Shown: positions 1 to 6,566, numbered from the stretch's first letter. The stretch: DNA of 9,381 nucleotides from Bacteroidales bacterium UBA4621 (GCA_002387325.1 DGIN01000063.1:1-9381), one strand, 5' to 3'. The notes: a model not told the origin generated them from the letters alone. A program made the numbers and translations.

Positions 1-1
1 C

Positions 2-3000
2 ACCTCGCGCACCATACGCGTCTATACGGGTGCCAAACTGGACTCTGTCAAGATTGACGGTTGCACGTTCCGCGATATGAACGCCTGCGTCTTTGCTGCC
101 GAAGCACCGAATATGCTCAAGTATTTCGGATTGACACGCTCCACGCTAGTGAATATACGCCATACTGACCAGAAATACTTTATCTATATGAACTACGGCG
201 AGAGTTCCACCGATGGCACGCGTGTGGACATCGACCATTGTACGTTCTACAATTGTATCGCCCGCCGCGGGGCATATTTTTACAACGTAAACGATGTACA
301 TGTTACCAACTGTATCGCTGCCTACGCCGAACCTGTGGACGACACCAAGTCGTTTGCCGTATATGGCGACAAGAGCGAAATCAGCAATACCATCTCCTAC
401 AATGTTTCGGTCTATGGCGATGCGACCAAGACCGCAGTCAGCAGTCAGAACCCGTATTTTGTAGATGCTGCCGGTAGTAATTTCCAATTGGCAAAGAACT
501 CACCCGCTGTAGGGGCTGCCACCGATGGTAGCAACCTCGGTGACCCGCGTTGGGGAGTAGCAGACAAAGACGCAGACCCGTCGCAACTGCCGTACACTCT
601 ATACAAAGTGCCGTACAGCATGTCGCCGACCACGAGCAGCGTGCGTATCCTATGGCAGACTACAGACACCGTCTCTATGGGACAGGTGCGCTACGGTACA
701 TCGCCCGACAAGTTAGACAAGACCTTTTCCTCACGCGGCGGCTGGAACATCGAGGGCGAAGGCTATGTCCATGTAGTGGAACTGACCGGCTTGCAGCCCT
801 TCACACGCTACTACTACTCGGTAGGCGACGGCAAGCGCAAAAGCGATATTGTCAGCAGTTGCAAAACCGCTCCCGAAAAGAACACCGCTTTCCGTATGTT
901 TATGATTTCTGACATACACGAAAACTCGTGCAACAACTGGCAAAACGAGCAGACCTTTATCACCGAAACGCTCCGTCCGGACTTTGCCATGTTTATCGGC
1001 GACTTTGTCAACCACGGTTGGGAACGGGCATGGAACGAGTCGTTCTTCAACCCCGGCAAACCGTTCCTCGGCAGCGTTACTTTCTCCGGTGCTATCGGCA
1101 ACCACGAGACCTATCTGCGCGATGAAGTACACCCGGCAGGATTTACCAACTACCATACCTACTACGATTATTTCTCGTCGTTCTCTCATGGTGAGAGCGA
1201 AGGATCGGTAATCGACCCGCGCGGCGAAGCCTATTTCACGTTCAACTACGGCGATGCACAGATTATCTGTCTTAACCTGAACAACAACTTTGACGCAGTA
1301 TATGACAGTCCGTCGTTTGCCAAAGGTTCGAAGCAATACAAATGGCTCGACAACCAACTGAAAAACAGCACCGCCAAGTGGATACTCATCTATGCACACG
1401 TAGGTATCACCACTTCGGGTTACCACGGGCAGTGGAACGAGGAGAACCACAATATCATCCGTCCGCTATTAGAGCAGTACGCCAAACAGGGCAAGCATAT
1501 TATCTGCTTTGCAGGCGATGACCATAGTTTTGAGCATGCACAGAAAGAGGGTATCAACTATGTGCGCCCCGGTTGCGGTCGCAATGCCAACTACTCGCAG
1601 GTTACTACCCTGCCCGATGCGGCTTATACACTGATGTACCGCAAAGTAAGTTGTTTCTCCACCCTCGATATGGCTGCCGACGGCAACTCTATCGAACTGA
1701 ACGCTTATGACTCGGTAGGTACAAAATTCTACTCCTATACGTTCTCGCTGAGCGACAAACCGCTTCCGTCGGTGTATATCAGCCAGCCCAACTCGGGTAC
1801 AGGCGAGCAGTCCGACTCGGTGGTGATCCGTTACTCTGCGTCAAGCACTTCCCCCGCTACGGTAAGTCTCTACTACACCTCGGAGAACGAGCCGAAGAAC
1901 GGCACGCTCATTGCCAAAGATCTGAGCGGCAGCAATGGTATGCACGCTTATACATGGAATGTGCGTCATCTTACGCCCAAAGGTACTTATTATATCTACG
2001 CCGCCATCACGAATGCGGACACCACAGTCTGCAAGATGGCAGCCGCACCTGTTGTTTTGATTTCCGATACCGTAGCCCCACCTGCTCCCACCCGTTTTGG
2101 TTACGCCCGCGAGGGAGAGCAACTGACGCTCACGTGGTGGAATCCCACTCATCTGATTCATAAAGAGCGGGTACTGGCTACCTTCGCCGATGGCTTGGAC
2201 AATGCGTTCCAAGCCATCGATGATGGCGAAGAGGGGAGTGCATCGCTCTCATTGGTCGAAGGTAGGAACGGCGGCAAAGCAGTGCAGATCGACTACACCG
2301 TCTCAAAGGCATGGGGACAGGGTTCGGCTGCATATATCTTTCCGGAGCCTGCCAACTTGAGCGATACCTATACGCTTGATTTCTGGTACAAAGGCGATGG
2401 CAGCGGCAACTCGCTGCGATTGGTGGTTTATAACGATATGAATGGCAACAATGAAGCCGCCGATGACAACGACGATTGGTGGTACAACGAGTCGGTGTCG
2501 CTCAAAAAGACGGCGTGGACCCATGTATCGATAGATATGCGTTCGTTTGCCTCTTTCGACTGGCACAGCAACAGTGAATCGCACAATGCGTGTAATAAGG
2601 TAAAAGGTATCCATTTCATTATTCCGAGTTCATCGGCCTGCACGGGTTCGATTGCGCTTACCGACATCCGTCTCGGTGGTGAGGTGTTTCCTGCTCCCGA
2701 CTATGCGGGTACTGTCATTGTGCGCAAGCAGGACGCTGCACCCGAAAGCATCAGCGACGGCGAGGTAGTCTATGAGGGCAACCAAGAGATCTGCACGGAC
2801 AAGACTTTGGATACAACAAAGCCCTGCTATTATGCCGCTTTTGCCTACGACGACCTGTATAACTACTCTCCTGCCGCCACGCTCTACTACGACCCCGAAG
2901 TGCCGTTTCTGGCAATAGAGGAAACCGCTGTTGCTGCCGCACCTCGCAAGGTACTACACAACGGAGAAGTATTGATTATCTCAGGCAACAAGGTATATTC

Positions 3001-3067
3001 AACACTCGGTATTCACAGGGAACTGACTGCTGAACAACCCGATAATCACCCGATAATCACCCGATAA
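2..3067 (+). CDS. Large secreted beta-helix / metallophosphoesterase multidomain protein (5' end outside window)
   Basis: The frame is open from base 2, so the Met at 77 is internal and the true start lies upstream. About 1021 residues are visible. Bases 2-550 encode the end of a right-handed beta-helix (GCTF, DHCTFYNC rungs) closing with NSPAVGA..GDPRWG, as in Bacteroidales DUF4957/DUF5123 proteins. Bases ~590-880 resemble the Fn3-like N-domain of purple acid phosphatases. Bases ~885-1600 are a calcineurin-type phosphoesterase: SDIH (D at 911, H at 917), GDFVNHG (D at 1001), GNHE (1097), AHVG (H at 1397) and GDDHSFEH (1514), the last replacing the usual GHxH. Ig/Fn3-like modules follow, then a jelly-roll, carbohydrate-binding-like region at ~2170-2690. 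The C-terminus (2948-3020) carries the K..xNGxxxIxxG tail seen on many Bacteroidales secreted proteins. The last residues and stop come from an 11-bp tandem repeat. It probably acts at the cell surface or outside it; the substrate is unknown. Domain calls are from motif recognition, strong for the phosphoesterase and weaker for the binding modules. Confidence 0.88.
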   Translation, partial: TSRTIRVYTGAKLDSVKIDGCTFRDMNACVFAAEAPNMLKYFGLTRSTLVNIRHTDQKYFIYMNYGESSTDGTRVDIDHCTFYNCIARRGAYFYNVNDVHVTNCIAAYAEPVDDTKSFAVYGDKSEISNTISYNVSVYGDATKTAVSSQNPYFVDAAGSNFQLAKNSPAVGAATDGSNLGDPRWGVADKDADPSQLPYTLYKVPYSMSPTTSSVRILWQTTDTVSMGQVRYGTSPDKLDKTFSSRGGWNIEGEGYVHVVELTGLQPFTRYYYSVGDGKRKSDIVSSCKTAPEKNTAFRMFMISDIHENSCNNWQNEQTFITETLRPDFAMFIGDFVNHGWERAWNESFFNPGKPFLGSVTFSGAIGNHETYLRDEVHPAGFTNYHTYYDYFSSFSHGESEGSVIDPRGEAYFTFNYGDAQIICLNLNNNFDAVYDSPSFAKGSKQYKWLDNQLKNSTAKWILIYAHVGITTSGYHGQWNEENHNIIRPLLEQYAKQGKHIICFAGDDHSFEHAQKEGINYVRPGCGRNANYSQVTTLPDAAYTLMYRKVSCFSTLDMAADGNSIELNAYDSVGTKFYSYTFSLSDKPLPSVYISQPNSGTGEQSDSVVIRYSASSTSPATVSLYYTSENEPKNGTLIAKDLSGSNGMHAYTWNVRHLTPKGTYYIYAAITNADTTVCKMAAAPVVLISDTVAPPAPTRFGYAREGEQLTLTWWNPTHLIHKERVLATFADGLDNAFQAIDDGEEGSASLSLVEGRNGGKAVQIDYTVSKAWGQGSAAYIFPEPANLSDTYTLDFWYKGDGSGNSLRLVVYNDMNGNNEAADDNDDWWYNESVSLKKTAWTHVSIDMRSFASFDWHSNSESHNACNKVKGIHFIIPSSSACTGSIALTDIRLGGEVFPAPDYAGTVIVRKQDAAPESISDGEVVYEGNQEICTDKTLDTTKPCYYAAFAYDDLYNYSPAATLYYDPEVPFLAIEETAVAAAPRKVLHNGEVLIISGNKVYSTLGIHRELTAEQPDNHPIITR

Positions 3068-3076
3068 TCACCCGAT
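3025..3076 (+). repeat. 11-bp tandem repeat array with conserved leader, at 3' end of the phosphoesterase gene
   Basis: Three exact copies of CCCGATAATCA lie at 3038-3048, 3049-3059 and 3060-3070, followed by a degenerate copy (CCCGATATAATCA). The 17 nt running into the array, GACTGCTGAACAACCCG (3025-3041), recur with one mismatch before a second array at the right end of the window (9344-9360). The array encodes the last residues (PDNHPIITR) and stop codon of the upstream CDS and runs into the short gap before susD. Because 11 is not a multiple of three, three copies present the same bases in all three frames, and a TAA then occurs whichever frame enters. Confidence 0.9.
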
Positions 3077-3105
3077 ATAATCAACGCAAAGTAAACGAAT
3101 ATACA

Positions 3106-4785
3106 ATGAGAAATACCTTACTTACTCTCTGTATGGGACTGCTGCTTGCTTCGTGCAGTCTCAATTTCTTTCCTTCTGACGAGTTGAACGCCGAGATGCT
3201 ATTGAGCGACGAGGCAGGAGTCGAGTACATTATGGACGGCTGCTATGCGTTGCTCAAAGACGAGGTGGAATACATCGGTTATTCGAGCGGTAACAGTTAT
3301 GTGAAGCACTTTTTCCAGATGGCGGAAGCCCCGTCGGACAACACAAACCTGTCGGGCAAAACCACGTCGGCTATCTACCAGGCTACCACCTATATGATGA
3401 CCGACAACCTGAAGAACGTAGGCACAATGTGGATGGTGGCATACAAGATCATCTATATGACCAACACCGTCATCGAGTCCACGCCCGAGGGACAGAACGA
3501 CCAACTGCTCGGCGAAGCATATTTTATGCGCGGAATGTTGCATTTCCATTTGGCGACGTTCTTTGCCCGAGCCTATTGCTATGGTACGGACAATCCCTGT
3601 GTACCGCTGATGACCACCACCGGCAGCCCGTCGGTGCGTGCGTCTGTGGGGACGGTCTATGACCAGATAGAGCGCGACCTGAAAAAAGCCGCTACACTGT
3701 TGGGGGCTTCGCGCGGCGACAACGGCTATCCATGCCGCAATGCCGCTCTGGGGCTCCTTTCGCGCCTGTACCTCTATATGGGGCGCAACGAGGACGTCAT
3801 CACAACCGTCAATACGATGCTTGGCGACAAGCCCGCGAGCAGTGTGCTTGTCTCGGGTGAGGATTTTGCACGCACTTTTGCCGATGCACGCACATCAAAG
3901 GAGGTGCTTTTCTGCGTGGCACACGAACTGACCGACAACCGCGGGACAGGCAGTATCGGCTCGATGTACAACGGCGACGGAGGCGGCTGGGGCGAGATAT
4001 ACCCGTCCGACCCGCTACTCAACCTCTACGAGCGTTACCCCGCCGATGTGCGCTATGCATTGTTCATTCAGCCGCAAGTACAATCCGGTGCCTCCCCTGA
4101 TGAACGAATGGTGTATTTCCCGGACCCGACAGGCGACGACCCCACAGCAGGACGGCTGTGTCTGTCTTTCCCCGTCAGCGGCACGGCAGAGGGCTACACT
4201 TTCCAATACGGCGGCAAGACTTATACCGTTTCGCCCCGCACAGTGAACGGCGAATATACGGAGTGGTATGTGCAGTATCCGAACAAACAGGGTGGATTGG
4301 AAGATTGTGCCGCACGTATATTGCCGCCTATGCAGATGCGTTTCGGGTATCCGAAGTATTTTTCCACCAAATTCAGCGGGCAGGACGGTGAGCCGCAATT
4401 ATCGTCGCCGGTATTCTTACGTTGGGGCGAGGTGATACTTAATCGCGCGGAAGCGTATGCAAAATCAGGCGAAACCGACAAGGCACTTGCCGACATCAAT
4501 GCTATCCGCATCCGTGCGGGTATTCCCGCTGAAGGACTGTTCTCCGCCGCCACGATGCACGGCTACACCTCTGTGGAGGACATTGTAGCCGACGAGCGCC
4601 GTATGGAATTAGCCTTCGAGGGGCATCGTTTCTTCGATGTGTTCCGGAACGGAAAGGATATGGACCGCCGCTATCCCGGTTCACAGGCATGGACGACAGT
4701 CCGTCACGACGAGCCGCATATCCAGTTCCCCATTCCGAATGCCGAATGGACGGTCAGCGGCATAGAGCAGAACCCCGGATACTGA
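3106..4785 (+). CDS. RagB/SusD family nutrient-uptake outer-membrane lipoprotein
   Basis: A 559-residue SusD-like surface lipoprotein, which normally caps a SusC TonB-dependent transporter and binds glycan or peptide ligands. The signal peptide ends in a lipobox, LLASC, with Cys17 as lipidation site. SusD hallmarks are in order: GEAYFMRGMLHFHLATFF at ~136-153, AALGLLSRLYLYMGR at ~213-227 (both helical TPR-like), VILNRAEAYAKSG at ~443-455, RRMELAFEGHRFFD at ~498-511, and the typical terminal NPGY. Length is normal for the family. The start at 3106 fits the signal peptide; no Shine-Dalgarno is seen, as is common in Bacteroidota. The gene follows the phosphoesterase gene by 38 nt and is probably cotranscribed with it. 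Unusually, the neighbour upstream is not susC, and none lies downstream before the terminator. A tail-motif ORF follows in frame after the stop. The ligand cannot be predicted. Confidence 0.95.
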   Translation: MRNTLLTLCMGLLLASCSLNFFPSDELNAEMLLSDEAGVEYIMDGCYALLKDEVEYIGYSSGNSYVKHFFQMAEAPSDNTNLSGKTTSAIYQATTYMMTDNLKNVGTMWMVAYKIIYMTNTVIESTPEGQNDQLLGEAYFMRGMLHFHLATFFARAYCYGTDNPCVPLMTTTGSPSVRASVGTVYDQIERDLKKAATLLGASRGDNGYPCRNAALGLLSRLYLYMGRNEDVITTVNTMLGDKPASSVLVSGEDFARTFADARTSKEVLFCVAHELTDNRGTGSIGSMYNGDGGGWGEIYPSDPLLNLYERYPADVRYALFIQPQVQSGASPDERMVYFPDPTGDDPTAGRLCLSFPVSGTAEGYTFQYGGKTYTVSPRTVNGEYTEWYVQYPNKQGGLEDCAARILPPMQMRFGYPKYFSTKFSGQDGEPQLSSPVFLRWGEVILNRAEAYAKSGETDKALADINAIRIRAGIPAEGLFSAATMHGYTSVEDIVADERRMELAFEGHRFFDVFRNGKDMDRRYPGSQAWTTVRHDEPHIQFPIPNAEWTVSGIEQNPGY

Positions 4786-4794
4786 CGAGGAATT

Positions 4795-4875
4795 ATGAGT
4801 TACAAGATTGTTGAAAACGGACAAGTTTACATTCTTCGTGATGGTGTGCGTCACGATTTATCGGCGCAACAGTAG
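4795..4875 (+). CDS. 26-residue ORF consisting of an orphan C-terminal tail motif
   Basis: The ORF reads MSYKIVENGQVYILRDGV followed by RHDLSAQQ and a TAG. It aligns without gaps to the C-terminal tail of the large secreted protein at the left of the window (KVLHNGEVLIISGNK, bases 2948-2992), sharing the K..xNGxVxI spacing. Such tails (K..ENGxxYIxxxGxxYxxxG) are familiar at the ends of Bacteroidales extracellular proteins. It begins 9 nt after the susD TGA and in the same reading frame, so the susD stop plus three codons are all that separate the two. GAGGA at 4787-4791 is only 3 nt from the ATG, too close for a good RBS. The usual Tyr and Gly of the motif are His and Ala here. It could be a remnant of a deleted gene, a former C-terminal extension of SusD, or a translated small peptide. 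Expression is unproven. Confidence 0.45.
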   Translation: MSYKIVENGQVYILRDGVRHDLSAQQ

Positions 4876-4907
4876 AATAAAAGAGTATTTATGTGCCGAA
4901 TACACAT

Positions 4908-4942
4908 CGGCTGTCTGACTATCAGTTCAGGCAGCCGTTTTT
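4908..4942 (+). terminator. Intrinsic terminator after the susD unit
   Basis: CGGCTGTCTGA (4908-4918) pairs with TCAGGCAGCCG (4927-4937) as an 11-bp stem containing one G-T wobble, with an 8-nt loop and five Ts immediately after (4938-4942). It lies 32 nt after the mini-ORF stop and closes the phosphoesterase-susD transcription unit. Confidence 0.88.
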
Positions 4943-4963
4943 GAGTAATAAAAAGCCTTCGCA

Positions 4964-4995
4964 CTTGTGGATTTGGCCAAAAAGCAGTATCTTTG
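4964..4995 (+). promoter_or_regulatory. Bacteroidota-type promoter of gldF
   Basis: A -33 element CTTG (4964-4967), a 20-nt spacer and a -7 element TATCTTTG (4988-4995) match the Bacteroidota sigma-ABfr pattern. The A-rich stretch GCCAAAAAGCAGTA just upstream of the -7 box is almost identical to that of the promoter at 6336-6367. Transcription starting a few bases after the -7 box would give a leader of only about 3-6 nt before the ATG at 5005. Confidence 0.75.
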
Positions 4996-5004
4996 CGGCA
5001 TAAA

Positions 5005-5670
5005 ATGTACAAAAAAGAACTGACATATTATTTTTCCACCCCTATCGCTTACATAGTCATCGGGTTGTATTTGCTGGCTATAGGGCTGTTTCTGTGGGTG
5101 ATACCGGGTGAATGGAACATTGTGGAGTCGGGTTATGCCCAGACAGACGGGCTTTTTCAGTTGTCGCCGTGGTTGCTGATGCTGCTCTGCCCGGCACTGA
5201 CGATGCGTCTTTTTGCCGAAGAGCGTCAGAGCGGCATGTGGGACTTGCTGCGTACCAAACCCGTTTCGCTTGGACGTATCGTCTGTGGCAAGTATTTTGC
5301 GGCGTGGACATTGGTACTGATTGCCCTTCTGCCTTGTGTGGTACACTATTTTGCCGTAGCATACATAGCGGAGCCTATGGGGAACATCGACGGAGGTGCT
5401 TTTGCCGGGTCGTTCATAGGGTTGGTGCTGCTCAGTGCGGTTTTTATGGCAATCGGGCTCTTTGCAGCCACGTTCAGCCGCAGCCAGATAGTCAGTTTCA
5501 TCCTGGGTGCATTGGCGTGTTTTGTTCTCTATTGGGTAACGCTGCAAGACCATTACCGCAGTCTGTCGCGCGGGGTGATAGACCTGCGTGATGTGGTTTA
5601 TCTGCTGAGTATCTGCGCTATATCGATTATCCTGACCACGGTTATCATAGACCGACTTACCCGCAAATAA
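5005..5670 (+). CDS. gldF: GldF-type ABC transporter permease
   Basis: A 221-residue integral membrane protein with about six predicted transmembrane segments. It has the GldF signature: a short KKEL..YYFSTPIAYIVIG N-terminus, then LFLWVIPGEWNI, SPWLLMLLCPALTMRLFAEE, a short cytoplasmic stretch (LLRTKPVSLGRIVCGKYF), and IGNIDxG-type residues (MGNIDGGAFAGSFIGL) before the last helices. GldF is the ABC-2 permease associated with gliding motility in Flavobacteriia, usually paired with the substrate-binding-like GldG and an ATPase, GldA. I chose ATG 5005 because an in-frame TTG at 4993 lies inside the promoter -7 box, and because the N-terminus already aligns with the family. No gldG follows; a phosphoesterase gene begins one base after the stop. 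In non-gliding Bacteroidales the transported substrate is unknown. Family assignment is by recognition of conserved segments. Confidence 0.85.
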   Translation: MYKKELTYYFSTPIAYIVIGLYLLAIGLFLWVIPGEWNIVESGYAQTDGLFQLSPWLLMLLCPALTMRLFAEERQSGMWDLLRTKPVSLGRIVCGKYFAAWTLVLIALLPCVVHYFAVAYIAEPMGNIDGGAFAGSFIGLVLLSAVFMAIGLFAATFSRSQIVSFILGALACFVLYWVTLQDHYRSLSRGVIDLRDVVYLLSICAISIILTTVIIDRLTRK

Positions 5671-5671
5671 G

Positions 5672-6205
5672 ATGACACGTATCGGACTATTGAGCGACAC
5701 GCACGGACTATTAGACCCGCGTGTATTGGAGCATTTCAAAGATGTGGACGAGATTTGGCACGCCGGTGATATAGGCAGCGAAGCGGTGCTGCAGCGCCTG
5801 CGTGAGTTCAAGCCGACACGTGCGGTATATGGCAATATGGACAGCGGCGATGTGCGCTATTCGCTATCCGAGTTCTACCATTTCCGTGTGGAAGATGTCG
5901 AAGTGTTGATGACCCATATCGGCGGCTATCCGGGCAAGTATAACCCGTGGCTACTGCCGATGTTTCAAAAGAGTCTGGATGCACTCAACCACCCAGACCG
6001 TTCCCGGAGCGCACGCATTGACCTGTTTGTATGCGGGCATAGTCATATACTGAAAGTGCAGTACGATTCGCACTACCGTTTCCTTACAATGAACCCCGGT
6101 GCGGCAGGCAAGCAAGGTTGGCAAACCGTCCAAACATTGTTGCGTTTTGTGATTGACGGTTCACAAATCCGTGATTTGGAGGTCATAGAACTGGAACGAT
6201 TATAG
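5672..6205 (+). CDS. YfcE/MJ0936-family metallophosphoesterase
   Basis: A 177-residue single-domain cytosolic phosphodiesterase. The metal-binding motifs are all present: SDTH (D9, H11), HAGDIGS (D33), YGNMD (N55), MTHIGG (H82) and CGHSH (H123, H125). GNxD in place of GNHE is normal for the YfcE/MJ0936 branch, members of which hydrolyse phosphodiesters such as bis-pNPP in vitro with Mn2+ or similar metals; physiological substrates are mostly unknown. The ATG lies one base after the gldF TAA with no separate RBS, which suggests translational coupling and cotranscription. Length is typical of the family and nothing looks truncated. It is unrelated in architecture to the much larger secreted phosphoesterase at the left of the window, although both use the same fold. 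No clear intrinsic terminator follows within about 130 nt. Confidence 0.93.
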   Translation: MTRIGLLSDTHGLLDPRVLEHFKDVDEIWHAGDIGSEAVLQRLREFKPTRAVYGNMDSGDVRYSLSEFYHFRVEDVEVLMTHIGGYPGKYNPWLLPMFQKSLDALNHPDRSRSARIDLFVCGHSHILKVQYDSHYRFLTMNPGAAGKQGWQTVQTLLRFVIDGSQIRDLEVIELERL

Positions 6206-6335
6206 ACAGCGCATATTGTCCAAAAGACAGCGAAAGATGAGCGTTTTAACATATCAATAAGGGAGATATTCTGTCAGAAAAGGTCGAAAAAGCGTAAAAA
6301 GTGCAAAATACATGTTGCAAAACATACAAAATGCT

Positions 6336-6367
6336 ATTGTGGGTATCGGCAAAAAGCAGTACCTTTG
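6336..6367 (+). promoter_or_regulatory. Bacteroidota-type promoter of a non-coding transcript
   Basis: ATTG (6336-6339), a 20-nt spacer and TACCTTTG (6360-6367) form a promoter of the same design as the others in the window. GCAAAAAGCAGTACCTTTGC (6349-6368) matches the gldF promoter at all but one position after allowing one extra C there. No start codon follows before a terminator at 6431. Confidence 0.7.
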
Positions 6368-6372
6368 CACTC

Positions 6373-6460
6373 GAAATCAAAACAACACAATCTTTTTTGT
6401 ACCTTAAAAAAAACAGACTAATACCTTAGAAAAAAGTCGTCGTGAGACGGCTTTTTCTGT
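6373..6460 (+). ncRNA. Candidate small RNA between its own promoter and terminator
   Basis: The roughly 90 nt between the promoter at 6336-6367 and the hairpin at 6435-6452 contain no ATG on the plus strand and no plausible ORF. The body is A-rich with two related segments, TACCTTAAAAAAAAC (6400-6414) and TACCTTAGAAAAAAG (6422-6436), and ends in a stable stem and U-tract. Boundaries are inferred: the 5' end from the -7 box, the 3' end from the T-tract. No known RNA family is recognised. It could instead be the husk of a deleted gene. Confidence 0.45.
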
Positions 6461-6463
6461 TTT
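6431..6463 (+). terminator. Intrinsic terminator
   Basis: AGTCGTC (6435-6441) pairs with GACGGCT (6446-6452) through one T-G wobble around a GTGA loop. An upstream A-run (6431-6434) can extend the stem into the T-run (6453-6456). Ts continue at 6458 and 6460-6464 (CTGTTTTT). It ends the candidate small RNA and insulates the lipoprotein gene downstream. Confidence 0.85.
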
Positions 6464-6506
6464 TCAGGGATAACGGGTAATGAACTTTTTGTATGCCGGT
6501 TTTTAG

Positions 6507-6538
6507 TTTGTCTGTTTGCAAAAAAAAGTGTACCTTTG
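6507..6538 (+). promoter_or_regulatory. Bacteroidota-type promoter of the lipoprotein gene
   Basis: TTTG (6507-6510), a 20-nt spacer and TACCTTTG (6531-6538) match the consensus exactly. The spacer holds an A-run (6520-6527). The predicted start near 6544 gives a leader of about 23 nt before the ATG at 6567. Confidence 0.82.
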
Positions 6539-6566
6539 CCGTCAGAACACTAAATCCTTATTATTT

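Larger units (their letters stand above)
6206..6566. other. 361-nt intergenic region with two promoters and a terminator
   Basis: No credible protein gene is seen here. Bases 6206-6335 are featureless except for two 8-bp copies of AGACAGCG (6204-6211, 6225-6232), a direct repeat TGCAAAA (6302, 6316) and a small inverted repeat ATGTT-GCAA-AACAT (6312-6325) just upstream of a promoter. Bases 6336-6463 hold a promoter-to-terminator cassette, and 6507-6538 hold the promoter of the downstream lipoprotein gene. Confidence 0.7.

Noticed and set aside
731..1450. 239-codon minus-strand ORF within the phosphoesterase gene
   Set aside because: It is antisense to the catalytic domain, whose motifs are intact; no start signal or known family is seen.
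4927..5835. 302-codon minus-strand ORF opposite gldF
   Set aside because: Its translation is low-complexity (rich in Gln, Arg, His, Pro), has no recognisable domain, and lies antisense to a clear GldF and the start of a clear phosphoesterase, across their promoter and terminator.
6466..6485. Possible inverted partial copy of the 11-bp repeat (TAACGGGTAATGAAC)
   Set aside because: It shares only the TAACGGGT core with the reverse complement of the repeat and lacks leader or tandem units; likely chance.
6516..6566. N-terminal extension of the lipoprotein from TTG 6516
   Set aside because: It would place the start inside the promoter and put 17 residues before a complete lipoprotein signal peptide.
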